Shown here piece after piece: positions 16,960 through 25,791 of a stretch of DNA of 64,000 nt. Location of the stretch: contig JAXLTI010000006.1 of NCBI GenBank assembly GCA_046330135.1, positions 434,001 through 498,000 of the forward strand, in the 5' to 3' direction. Below the pieces are notes generated by a model. The model was not told where the DNA came from. It made no database searches and saw nothing but the letters and a program-made list of their open reading frames with translations. The translations under genes and the position numbers were made by a program. Numbering within the stretch: the first letter of the stretch is position 1; each line of letters opens with the position of its first letter. This DNA comes from CAYYFX01 sp046330135 (GTDB lineage: Bacteria; ARS69).

Positions 16960-19900
16960 ATGAGAAAGGCCTTCGCGCTCGCCTCCCTGCTCCTCGTCTT
17001 TGCGGCCACCAATGCGCTCGCCGGCCATCTCTCCCCCGGCCTGCAGCGCCTGATCGCCGGCAAGCCCGGGAGCGATGAGATCCGGGTGCTCGTCGTCCTC
17101 CAAGATCAGACCGACGTTCCCACTCTCAACGCGAATCTCCACCTCGCGAAGTCCCCTCGCGCCCTGCGCCACCGCATCGTGGTGGACGCGCTGCGCGAGA
17201 CCGCCTCGCGCTCTCAAGGGCCGCTCCGCCAGGAGCTCGCGTCGAAGCGAGCCGACGGCGGCGTCCGCAGCTTCACGCCCTACTGGATCGTGAACGCGTT
17301 CAGCGTGACCACCACCGTGGACGGCGTGCGCGCGCTCGCCGCGCGCAGCGACGTGGACGTGATCGAGCCCGACCTCCCGGTCGAGCTGATCGCCCCGACG
17401 GCGACCTACAAGAGCGGATCCGGCCACTCCACCGAGGCCATCGGCATCGCGCCCGGCATCGTCTCGATCGGCGCGCGGCGCGTCTGGACCGAGCTCGGCA
17501 TCAACGGCACGGGCGCCCTCATCGGCGGGCTCGACACCGGCGTGGACGGAACGCACCCCGCGCTCAGCGCGCGCTGGCGCGGGAACATCGCTCCGGTGGG
17601 CGAGTGCTGGCGCGACGCCGCAGGGTTCGGCGACGCGACGCCGGTGGATCGCTACGGTCACGGCACGCACACGATGGGCACGATGTGCGGCCTCGCCCCC
17701 AACGACTCGGTCGGTGCCGCGCCCGGCGCTCTCTGGATCTCGGACAACGCCATCAACCAGAGCACCGGTGCCGCGTTCGACGCCGACATCATCGACGCCT
17801 TCCAGTGGTTCGCCGATCCGGACGGCAACTCCTCCACGCTGGCGGACGTTCCCGACGTGGTGCAGAACAGCTGGGGCGTGAACGAGGGCTTCTCCGGTTA
17901 CGTGGACTGCGATAGCCGCTGGTGGGCTGCGATCGACAACTGCGAAGCGGCCAGCGTGTGCGTCACGTGGTCCGCGGGCAACGAAGGCCCCGGCGCGCAG
18001 ACGATGCGCAGCCCGGCCGATCGCGCCACCACGCCCTACAACACCTTCTCCGTGGGCGCCACGATCGCCGTCTCGCCCTTCACGATCGCGGACTTCTCGA
18101 GCCGCGGGCCGTCCGGTTGCGGCGGTCCCTACGCGATGAAGCCCGAGATCTCGGCGCCCGGCGTGTCGATCTACTCCTCCGTCCCGGGAGGCGGCTACGA
18201 GTACATGGACGGGACGTCGATGGCCGGTCCGCACGTCGCGGGCACGGTGGCGCTCATGCGCTCGGCGAACCCGAACGTCGACGTGGACACGATCAAGCAG
18301 ATCCTCATGGACACGGCCGTCGACCTCGGCACGCCGGGTGAGGACAACACGTACGGCCACGGCTTCCTGAACGCGTTCGATGCCGTCGTCGCGGTCCTCC
18401 AGGGCTACGGCCAGATCCAGGGCACGGTGACCGACGCCACGTTCCACACGCCGATCGCCAACGCGTCGATCCAGGTCATCGGGGATCCTCGCCACACCAC
18501 GACCAACGGAAGCGGCTTCTACCAGTTCTCGCTCCCGGCCGGCCCGTGGACGCTCGAGTACAGCGCGCCCGGCTACATCACGTCGCAGCAGGTCGTCCAG
18601 GTGACCGACGGCGGGATCGCGAACGGCGACTTCGCGATGCCTCGGGTCCCCGACTCGAACGCGTCGGTCGATCCCACGTCGCTGACGGAGAACCTGCCTC
18701 CGGGCGGCACCGGCCAGCAGCAGCTGACGGTGATCAACTCCGGCGGCGGCACGCTCACGTACACGGTCTCGCTCATGAACGCGCCGGCCGCCGACCACGG
18801 CCCGTCACGGCAGAACGGCACGGCCGATCCGGCCGACGGCGGTCCGGCGAAGGCCGCGTCGAACGGCGGTCCCACGATCCTCGGGAGCGGCGGTCCCGAT
18901 GCCTTCGGCCACTACTACATCGACAGCGACGACCCGTACGGTCCGACCTACGCGTGGGTGGAGCTCGCCGGCCTGGGGCAGCAGTACCTCCTGGGCGACA
19001 ACTCCTACACCACCAGCATCCCCATGGGCATCACGTTCCCGTTCTACGGCAACAACTACACCGGCGTGCACGTGAGCTCGAACGGCTTCGTGAGCTTCAC
19101 TGCGCCGGGCGGCGTGTACAACGTGAACGCCTCCATCCCGACCGCGGCCCAGCCGAACGACGTGGTCGCGGCGTTCTGGGATGACCTGAACCCGTTGGAC
19201 GGCGGCGCGGTGTACGTCTACTCGGACGTCGCCAACTCGCGCTTCATCGTCGAGTGGCGGCAGGTGCCGCGCTTCGGCACGAGCGGGTTGGAGAAGGAGA
19301 CGTGCGAGCTGATCCTGAACTCGAACGGCACCATCGTGTTGCAGTACCAGAGCGTCGCGAACCCGACCTCGGCGACCGTGGGCATCGAGAACGCCACGGG
19401 GGCAGACGGCCTCCAGCTGACCTACAACCAGGCGTATCTCCACAACAACCTGGCGATCCTCATCTCGATGAACGCGCCGGTGCCGTGGCTGTCGGTGTCG
19501 CCGTTCTCGGACACGGTGAATCCGTTCTCGAGCGGCCTCGTCACGGCCTCGTACAACGCGAACCCGGTGCCGGTGGGTACGTATCACGCCGTCATCCGGC
19601 TCCGGACGAACGACCCGTTCCACCCCGTCATCGACGTCCCGGTCACGCTGAACGTCGGGACCGGAACGGGCGTCCTCGCGGAGCTCGCGCCGGATCACTT
19701 CGAGCTCGGAGCGCCGCATCCGAATCCTTCGGGAGCGGCCACCTCGGTCCAGTATGCGGTCCCGGCAGGAGCCAAGGACGTCCGGATCTCGGTCTTCGAC
19801 GTGGCGGGTCGTCACGTGCGTACGCTCGTGAGCGGCGCACCGGCGGCCGGACGCTACACCGCGAACTGGGATGGACGTGACGTCGCGGGCCATCGCGTCG

Positions 19901-19974
19901 TGTCCGGGGTGTACTTCTACCGGATGGATGCCGGCACGTTCTCGCAGGTCCGGAAGGTGACGATCCTGAAGTAG
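16960..19974 (+). CDS. Secreted subtilisin-like serine protease (S8) with FlgD-like C-terminal domain
   Basis: Exported subtilase of 1004 residues. The ATG at 16960 follows AGGAG with a 7-base gap. In order: signal peptide (1-21), an I9-like propeptide (about 40-140), and a catalytic domain with the full triad: Asp192 (LDTGVDGTH), His234 (GHGTH) and Ser420 (GTSMAGPH). The oxyanion Asn341 is in SAGNEGP. Next come a carboxypeptidase-regulatory-like fold (GTVTDATFHTPIANASI), a long beta-rich module (about 560-900) and a FlgD-like domain ending VRKVTILK. The intact triad contrasts with the paralog at 30655-32646. An intrinsic terminator follows. Confidence 0.92.
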   Translation: MRKAFALASLLLVFAATNALAGHLSPGLQRLIAGKPGSDEIRVLVVLQDQTDVPTLNANLHLAKSPRALRHRIVVDALRETASRSQGPLRQELASKRADGGVRSFTPYWIVNAFSVTTTVDGVRALAARSDVDVIEPDLPVELIAPTATYKSGSGHSTEAIGIAPGIVSIGARRVWTELGINGTGALIGGLDTGVDGTHPALSARWRGNIAPVGECWRDAAGFGDATPVDRYGHGTHTMGTMCGLAPNDSVGAAPGALWISDNAINQSTGAAFDADIIDAFQWFADPDGNSSTLADVPDVVQNSWGVNEGFSGYVDCDSRWWAAIDNCEAASVCVTWSAGNEGPGAQTMRSPADRATTPYNTFSVGATIAVSPFTIADFSSRGPSGCGGPYAMKPEISAPGVSIYSSVPGGGYEYMDGTSMAGPHVAGTVALMRSANPNVDVDTIKQILMDTAVDLGTPGEDNTYGHGFLNAFDAVVAVLQGYGQIQGTVTDATFHTPIANASIQVIGDPRHTTTNGSGFYQFSLPAGPWTLEYSAPGYITSQQVVQVTDGGIANGDFAMPRVPDSNASVDPTSLTENLPPGGTGQQQLTVINSGGGTLTYTVSLMNAPAADHGPSRQNGTADPADGGPAKAASNGGPTILGSGGPDAFGHYYIDSDDPYGPTYAWVELAGLGQQYLLGDNSYTTSIPMGITFPFYGNNYTGVHVSSNGFVSFTAPGGVYNVNASIPTAAQPNDVVAAFWDDLNPLDGGAVYVYSDVANSRFIVEWRQVPRFGTSGLEKETCELILNSNGTIVLQYQSVANPTSATVGIENATGADGLQLTYNQAYLHNNLAILISMNAPVPWLSVSPFSDTVNPFSSGLVTASYNANPVPVGTYHAVIRLRTNDPFHPVIDVPVTLNVGTGTGVLAELAPDHFELGAPHPNPSGAATSVQYAVPAGAKDVRISVFDVAGRHVRTLVSGAPAAGRYTANWDGRDVAGHRVVSGVYFYRMDAGTFSQVRKVTILK

Positions 19975-20002
19975 TCGCCGACCTTCCAGGAGAGTCGGTC
20001 TC

Positions 20003-20039
20003 GGGCCCCGCGGCTGCATGCCGCGGGGCCCCTTCTCTT
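20003..20039 (+). terminator. Intrinsic terminator after the subtilase gene
   Basis: GGGCCCCGCGGC (20003-20014) pairs perfectly with GCCGCGGGGCCC (20020-20031) around a 5-base loop and is followed by CTTCTCTT. It lies 28 bases after the subtilase stop. Confidence 0.8.
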
Positions 20040-20193
20040 GGCCGGAGCCCCCACCGGCAGCCGCCGTTTCCCCGTTGCGCCCCGAACGGCCCGGGTGTAT
20101 TCCAGCGCCTCCCGTGACTTCGGGTCGCGTCGCGCAAGCTGGAACCCGCCGCACGGCGGGCTTCGCGAGGCGCCCGACGAGAGGTTCGGAAGA

Positions 20194-22230
20194 GTGGCGG
20201 AGCAGTCGGACGGATCGCCCGATCCGCGCGCGGAAGACCGCCCATCGCGGCGGGTCCGGGTGTGGCGCCATCTCGTGGGCGCGCCCCGGAGCCTCACTGA
20301 CCGGTCCCTCTTCCATCGACTCTCGCTGGTCCCGATCCTCGCCTGGGTGGGCCTCGGCGCCGACGGCCTGTCCTCCTCCTCGTACGGACCCGAGGAAGCG
20401 TACCGAACGCTCGGTTCGCACACCTATCTCGCCATCCTCCTCGCCGCGGCCACCGCCGGCACCGTGCTCATCATCTCCGCGGCGTACGCGCGCATCATCG
20501 AGGACTTCCCGCACGGCGGCGGCGGGTACGTCGTGGCCACGAAGACGCTCGGCGCCCGCGCCGGGGTCGTCTCGGGAGCGGCGCTCCTCGTGGACTACAT
20601 GCTGACGATCGCCATGTCGATCGCCGCGGCGGGCGATGCGCTCTTCAGCTTCCTGCCCATGGAATGGCACGTCGCGAAGCTCCCGATCGAGCTCCTCTTC
20701 GTCGCCGGCCTGACGACGCTCAACCTCCGGGGCATCCGCGAATCGATCCTCGTGCTGACGCCCATCTTCCTGCTCTTCCTCCTCACGCACGCGCCGCTCA
20801 TCCTCGGTGGACTGCTGGTCCACGCCCCCGAGTTCCCGCGCGTGGCCACGGAGGTCGCGAGCGGCTTCCAGCAGGGATTGGGCACGCTCGGCGTCGTCGG
20901 CCTCCTGCTCCTCTTCGTGCACGCCTACTCGCTGGGCGGCGGTACGTACACGGGCATCGAGGCGGTCTCGAACGGCCTCCCCATCATGCGGGAGCCGCAC
21001 GTCCAGACGGGCAAGCGCACCATGGGCTACATGGCGGCTTCCCTCGCGATCACGGCCACGGGGCTCCTCCTGTGCTACCTCCTGTGGAACGTCTCGCACG
21101 AAGAGGGGAAGACCCTGAACGCCGTTCTCGTCGAGCGCGTGACGCAGGGGTTGCCGTTCGGCGGCGTGCTCGTTCTCCTCACCCTCATCTCGGAGGGCGC
21201 CCTGCTTCTCGTCGCCGCGCAGACCGGGTTCGTGGACGGGCCGCGGGTGCTGGCGAACATGGCGATCGACTCGTGGATGCCGCGCCGGTTCGCCGCCCTC
21301 TCCGACCGGCTGACCGCGCACAACGGGATCCTCCTCATGGCGGGAGCCTCGGTGGCCGCGCTCGCGTACACCCGCGGCAACGTCCACCACCTCGTCGTGA
21401 TGTACAGCATCAACGTCTTCTTGACGTTCTCCCTCTCGATGCTGGGCATGGCGCGCGAGGGCTTCCGCACGCGGCGTCGCCGGAAAGGCACGAAGCGCCG
21501 CCTCGTCCTCTTCGTCGTGGGCTTCCTCCTGTGCGCCACGATCCTCGCGATCACGATCGTGGAGAAGTTCCTCGTGGGCGGTTGGATCACGCTCGCCGCC
21601 ACCGGCTCGCTGATCGGCCTCTGCTTCCTGATCCGCCGCCACTACCGGAAGACCGCGCAGGCCCTGTCGGCTCTCTATGCGCAGCTCGACAATCTCCGCC
21701 TCCAGGCGCCTCCGAACCCGCGGGCGCTGGACCCCGACGCTCCGACGGCCGCAGTGCTCGTGGGGTCCTACGGCGGCGTGGGGATCCACACGACGTTCAA
21801 CATCTTCCGCGTGTTTCCCGGGCACTTCAGGAACCTCGTCTTCATCACGGTCGGCGTGATCGACTCCGGCGGCTTCAAGGGCGAAGACGCGATCGACCGG
21901 CTGCGCGCGCAGACCGACGCCACCGTCGCGAAGTACCAGGAGCTGGCGAGGGGCATGGGCATCCCGTCGACCTCCCGGACCGCGATCGCCACCGACGCCG
22001 TCGAAGCGTCGGAGAAGCTGTGCCTCGCCGTGCTCAAGGACTTCCCGAGCACGACGTTCTTCTCCGGGCAGGTGATCTTCCAGAGGGAGCGTTGGTATCA
22101 ACGGCTGCTGCACAACGAGACGGCGTTCGCGATCCAGAAGCGTCTGCAGTGGCGGGGGCAGACGATGGTGATCCTCCCGGCGCGGGTCACCGTGTCGAGC
22201 CAAGCGCCCCGCGCCTCGTTGGTCCGCTGA
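20194..22230 (+). CDS. APC-superfamily permease with C-terminal cytoplasmic domain
   Basis: Integral membrane amino-acid/cation permease of about 678 residues. The GTG at 20194 is preferred because GAGAGG lies nine bases upstream and family similarity begins just after. The first helix region has the APC signature GLSSSSYGPEEAYRTLG, and about 12 helices follow to residue ~490. A soluble domain of about 170 residues follows (VGSYGGVGIHTTFNIF, then a segment with FFSGQVIF), of the kind seen on APC permeases with cytoplasmic regulatory tails. The transported substrate is not evident. It converges on the next gene. Confidence 0.82.
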   Translation: MAEQSDGSPDPRAEDRPSRRVRVWRHLVGAPRSLTDRSLFHRLSLVPILAWVGLGADGLSSSSYGPEEAYRTLGSHTYLAILLAAATAGTVLIISAAYARIIEDFPHGGGGYVVATKTLGARAGVVSGAALLVDYMLTIAMSIAAAGDALFSFLPMEWHVAKLPIELLFVAGLTTLNLRGIRESILVLTPIFLLFLLTHAPLILGGLLVHAPEFPRVATEVASGFQQGLGTLGVVGLLLLFVHAYSLGGGTYTGIEAVSNGLPIMREPHVQTGKRTMGYMAASLAITATGLLLCYLLWNVSHEEGKTLNAVLVERVTQGLPFGGVLVLLTLISEGALLLVAAQTGFVDGPRVLANMAIDSWMPRRFAALSDRLTAHNGILLMAGASVAALAYTRGNVHHLVVMYSINVFLTFSLSMLGMAREGFRTRRRRKGTKRRLVLFVVGFLLCATILAITIVEKFLVGGWITLAATGSLIGLCFLIRRHYRKTAQALSALYAQLDNLRLQAPPNPRALDPDAPTAAVLVGSYGGVGIHTTFNIFRVFPGHFRNLVFITVGVIDSGGFKGEDAIDRLRAQTDATVAKYQELARGMGIPSTSRTAIATDAVEASEKLCLAVLKDFPSTTFFSGQVIFQRERWYQRLLHNETAFAIQKRLQWRGQTMVILPARVTVSSQAPRASLVR

Positions 22231-22243
22231 GGCGCGCTGCGCG

Positions 22244-22283
22244 GGGGGACGGGGCCGAGCGTCGAACAAACGGCCCCGCCCCC
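22244..22283. terminator. Hairpin between convergent genes
   Basis: GGGGG, a bulged A, then CGGGGCC (22244-22256) pairs with GGCCCCG-CCCCC (22272-22283) across a 15-base loop. It sits between the ends of two converging genes and could act in both directions. No T-run is present. Confidence 0.55.
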
Positions 22284-22312
22284 ACCCGCGATCCGGCGAT
22301 GCGGTCCATGAC

Positions 22313-22879
22313 TCAGATCGCCAGCGAGAAGTAGACGTCGAGGTAGCCGCGCAGCCTCAGCTCCTGACCGCGCCAGCGCAGCACCAGCAGGCTCTTCGGC
22401 ACGATGATCGGCGCCGTTCCCCTGGCCGAGTCCTGGAACGACAGACGCGCGCCCTCCACCAGCGTCCCACCCGAGAGGTCCTCGAGCGCCTTCGCCAGCG
22501 CGACGTAGCGCGCGGCGTAGTGCGCGTACTCGCTCTCGAGCTGAGCGCTCCCGGGCGCGAGGTTCAGGCGGTCAGCGAGCAGCGTGCGCGACGGCTTCGG
22601 GAAGACCAGCGCCGCCTGGTGCGGCTGACCCTGCTGGCGCGCGACGAAGAGGAACTGGACGCCGTGCTCGCAGCGGAAGATCTCTTGCACGGTCACGGAA
22701 TCCGTCCACCAGAAGTCCGGCGCGCCGTGGTTGGCGTCCACGTAGAGCATCCAGCCCATCGACTGCTGCGGGCAGCACGGAACGAGCGACTCTCCGCACC
22801 AACGCTGGCTGGCCGACGAGGGATGACCGGCGGTCGAGAAGAACAGGACGACGGCGAGGATCCAAATGCGCGGTCTCAT
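22313..22879 (-). CDS. Secreted protein of unknown function
   Basis: A 188-residue protein. The ATG at 22879 follows GGGGAGGG. Residues 1-25 form a signal peptide (RIWILAVVLFFSTAGHPSSA). The mature N-terminus has three cysteines in 12 residues (WCGESLVPCC) and then aromatic-rich sequence (DFWWTD). I recognise no family. The gene stands alone between a convergent permease gene and a 385-base gap. Confidence 0.65.
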   Translation of the reverse strand: MRPRIWILAVVLFFSTAGHPSSASQRWCGESLVPCCPQQSMGWMLYVDANHGAPDFWWTDSVTVQEIFRCEHGVQFLFVARQQGQPHQAALVFPKPSRTLLADRLNLAPGSAQLESEYAHYAARYVALAKALEDLSGGTLVEGARLSFQDSARGTAPIIVPKSLLVLRWRGQELRLRGYLDVYFSLAI

Positions 22880-23264
22880 GATCGCGCCCTCCCCTCTCAC
22901 GAGAAGCCGCCCAGGGGAGCGCACCGCTTCGTCGCACGTGACCGTCGACGAAAGCGACTATTGCGATGGAGCGACGGTTCCGCAAGAGGAGGCGCGGCCG
23001 GCGCTCTCGCGGCGGCGCGGGTCGAGTGTCGGCGCACCCCTTTCGGCTCCTGGATCCGCCGCCCTGCAATCCGAGGATCGGTGGATCGCCCGTGGAAATA
23101 CTTGACCCGCCCGTCAGCAATGACGCAACATGACCCAGAATCCTCACGTCACGGCGCCGGACCCAGGAATCTCCTGGCGTGGTCGAGATGGAGTGCCAGC
23201 GCCTTTGAGTCTGGATCACACGCCACGAGTGGTACCAGCACTCGATCGGGACAGGGGGCTTCCG
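22880..23264. other. Intergenic stretch upstream of two divergent genes
   Basis: No gene with a credible start was found. A -35-like TTGACC is at 23102-23107, but the matching -10 (CAACAT, 18 bases on) is weak. The gap must drive the secreted unknown on the minus strand and the haem protein on the plus strand. Confidence 0.45.
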
Positions 23265-25160
23265 ATGTACAACTTCCCCTTCACTCGAACGGGCTCGCGC
23301 GCGCAAGCGGGCGCGACCCGCATGCCTGTTCGTTACGCACGGAACACTCTGTCGTTGGCCGCAGTCGTCATGTCACTGCTCGCGGCCACCGCGGCCGCGG
23401 GTGACACGATCGTGATGACGAGCCTGGACCGCGAGCTCGTAGCGGCGCTCCAGCGCGCAGGTTTCACCGGGACGATCGAGTCGACGCTCGAGTCGCGTCT
23501 CGGGCGTCCGTTGGACAATCAGCTCGCCGACCTCGGGAGGCTCGTGTTCTTCGACAGCATCAACGGCCTCCACCGTGACAACTCCTGCGCCGGCTGCCAC
23601 AGCCCGGCTTTCGGTTTCGGCGACTCGCAATCCATGGCCATCGGCGTCGACAACAACGGAATCGTGGGACCCGACCGCGTGGGGCCGCGCAATCAGCGCA
23701 AGGCGCCGCAGGTCATCAACAGCGCCTTCTTCCCGAAGCTCATGCTGAACGGGCGGTTCGTGGCGCTGTCGGGCGACCCATTCGACAACTCGCAAGGATT
23801 CGAGTTCCCGCCTCCCGAGGGCACGACACGCTTCCCCCCCAACGACGACGAGACCCCGACGCTGCTCGTGGCGCAGGGCCACATCCCTCCGACCGAGCTG
23901 GTTGAAATGGCGGGGTTCACGGGCACGGCGGGCACCATCGGACCCGATTTCGACCCGTTCGACGATGGGCACGGGCAGGCGGTCCCACCTCCGGACGAAT
24001 CCGGCTTCCGGAACGAGCCGATCCGCGCCGCCGTTCTGGCGCGCTTCAACGCCGCGCCGCAGTACCTGCGCCGGTTCGGCCGCATCTTCAACGACGGCAG
24101 GCCGCTGCCGCCGGGTGCCATCACGTTCTCGATGATCGGACGTGCCCTCGCGGAGTTCGAGAACTCGCTCACGTTCGCCAACGCGCCCATCGATCGCTAC
24201 GCCCGCGGCCAGCGCTACGCCATGACCGTTCCTCAGAAGCGCGGCGCGCTGCTCTTCTTCGGCAAGGCGCGCTGTGTGGAGTGTCACGCGGTCGCCGGCG
24301 AGTCGAACGAGATGTTCAGCGACTTCCGGAACCACGTTCTCGGAGTACCGCAGATCGCGTCCACGTTCGGTGTCGGGACGGGAGACGTGATGTTCGACGG
24401 GCCGAATCGCGATGAGGACTTCGGGCGCGAGCAGGTCAGCGGCGACGCAGCCGACCGCTACGCGTTCCGCACCTCGCCGCTGCGGAACGTGGCGGTGCAG
24501 CCCGCGTTCTTCCACGACGGCGCGTTTACCACGCTCGAGGACGCGGTCCGCCACCACCTCGATCCCGTGGCGTCGGCACTCGCGTACGATCCCGTCGCCG
24601 CCGGGCTCGACCCCGACCTGACGCTCCGCATGGGCCCCATCCAGCCTGTGCTGGAGCGGCTCGACCCGATCGTGGCCGAGCCCACCGCGCTCAGCGACCA
24701 GGAGTTCGCCGATCTTGTCGTCTTCGTTCGCGAGGGACTGCTGGACCCGCGCGCGCTGCCCGAGAACTTGTGCGCGCTAATCCCGACGGCGGTGCCGAGC
24801 GGCATGCCGATCGCAGTCTTCCAGGGGTGCGAGGGGCACGTGGTCAGCGCGCCGGATGACGGTCCTCGTCTCGATGCGCCGCTCGTCGCGATCGGGTTGC
24901 GCATGTGGCCGAACCCGGCGCACGGGCCGGCGGAAGTGCAGTTCGATCTCGCGCGCGGCGGACCGGTGGAGGTGCACGTGTACGACTTGACCGGGCGTTG
25001 CGTGCGCCGCCTGCTCTCCGGCGCGATCGAGCCGGGTCGCCATGTCGTGCTCTGGGACGGGCGCAACGACGCCGGCCTCGCGGTCGGGAGCGGACTCTAC
25101 TTCGTGCGACTCGCCGCGACCGAAGGCGTCGCCGCGCAGCGCGTGACGCTGGTCCGGTGA
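23265..25160 (+). CDS. Di-haem cytochrome c peroxidase-like protein with FlgD-like C-terminal domain
   Basis: Secreted di-haem c-type cytochrome of 631 residues, related to the bacterial cytochrome c peroxidase/MauG group. The start is taken as ATG 23265 after AGGGGG; ATG 23322 is possible. A signal segment (LSLAAVVMSLLAATAAAG) precedes two haem-attachment motifs, CAGCH at 108-112 and CVECH at 337-341, with peroxidase-family context (LGRLVFFD before the first, TSPLRNVAVQPAFFHDG after the second). The end is a FlgD-like domain (VHVYDLTGRCVRRL to QRVTLVR), unusual for this enzyme group. Likely role: periplasmic or surface peroxide reduction or another oxidation. Confidence 0.82.
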   Translation: MYNFPFTRTGSRAQAGATRMPVRYARNTLSLAAVVMSLLAATAAAGDTIVMTSLDRELVAALQRAGFTGTIESTLESRLGRPLDNQLADLGRLVFFDSINGLHRDNSCAGCHSPAFGFGDSQSMAIGVDNNGIVGPDRVGPRNQRKAPQVINSAFFPKLMLNGRFVALSGDPFDNSQGFEFPPPEGTTRFPPNDDETPTLLVAQGHIPPTELVEMAGFTGTAGTIGPDFDPFDDGHGQAVPPPDESGFRNEPIRAAVLARFNAAPQYLRRFGRIFNDGRPLPPGAITFSMIGRALAEFENSLTFANAPIDRYARGQRYAMTVPQKRGALLFFGKARCVECHAVAGESNEMFSDFRNHVLGVPQIASTFGVGTGDVMFDGPNRDEDFGREQVSGDAADRYAFRTSPLRNVAVQPAFFHDGAFTTLEDAVRHHLDPVASALAYDPVAAGLDPDLTLRMGPIQPVLERLDPIVAEPTALSDQEFADLVVFVREGLLDPRALPENLCALIPTAVPSGMPIAVFQGCEGHVVSAPDDGPRLDAPLVAIGLRMWPNPAHGPAEVQFDLARGGPVEVHVYDLTGRCVRRLLSGAIEPGRHVVLWDGRNDAGLAVGSGLYFVRLAATEGVAAQRVTLVR

Positions 25161-25184
25161 GCGGTGAACGGACCGAGGCATTCG

Positions 25185-25216
25185 GCGGCCACTCTCGCGG
25201 AAGCGAGGGTGGCCGC
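25185..25216. terminator. Strong hairpin between convergent genes
   Basis: GCGGCCACTCTCGC (25185-25198) and GCGAGGGTGGCCGC (25203-25216) form a 14-bp stem with one T-G wobble, capped by the tetraloop GGAA. It lies between the ends of the peroxidase-like gene and the small minus-strand gene, so it could terminate both. No T-run is seen on either side. Confidence 0.65.
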
Positions 25217-25239
25217 AGCACGTCGGGCGACTCGAGGAC

Positions 25240-25626
25240 TCAGAAACCCCACTCCGAGGTGACTTCCCAGGAGGAGATCCCGCGGAGCTGCAGGCTCTCG
25301 TTCGTCCAGAGGTAATCCATGAGGTAGTCGACCGGTCGCTGGATGTCCTTGCCCATCCACGGGTCGATGTGTCGGTACCCGAACGTCCGGATGCCTTGAC
25401 GCCCCTGGAGGGCCTCGACCATCTTCACCTTCGGCCCTTTGAAGTTCTCCGCGTCGCCATACTTCCGGTCCAGGCAGACCCGCATGTCCGGCCCGCCGTA
25501 GATGTAGTTGAGCTTTGTCGCCGGCGCGTTCCAGCCCGAAGGCGGGCCGGCGGGACCCGCAGGAGCTCGCGCCGAGAACGCCCCGGCGCAGGCGCTTCGA
25601 CAGGCAATCCGCGAGATCCCGATCAT
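25240..25626 (-). CDS. Small protein of unknown function
   Basis: About 128 residues from ATG 25626; no good ribosome binding site is seen, so the start is uncertain. The first ~35 residues are Ala/Gly/Pro/Ser-rich. The rest looks like a real compact domain (LNYIYGGPDMRVCLDRKYG, KMVEALQGRQGIRTFGYRHI, ending WEVTSEWGF) with codon use like its neighbours. I do not recognise the family. The frame is open far upstream, but that part reads as a shadow of the opposite gene. Confidence 0.5.
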   Translation of the reverse strand: MIGISRIACRSACAGAFSARAPAGPAGPPSGWNAPATKLNYIYGGPDMRVCLDRKYGDAENFKGPKVKMVEALQGRQGIRTFGYRHIDPWMGKDIQRPVDYLMDYLWTNESLQLRGISSWEVTSEWGF

Positions 25627-25791
25627 CAATAGGGGCCGTGCGGGCCGGCCTCCGTCGCGAGCGTGATTCCGCGGGGGCAAACGCGAGCCGCGATGTGGTA
25701 AAGTGAAGCTCTGTCGGCTCGGACCAATCGGCACGTCGGCTCGGCCCCGCTCGCCACGCGAGCGCCCTCTCGGCGAAAGAGGGACATCCTC

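Noticed and set aside
18805..22269. A 1154-codon open frame on the minus strand
   Set aside because: Antisense shadow of the subtilase and permease genes with charged, low-complexity composition, caused by high GC.
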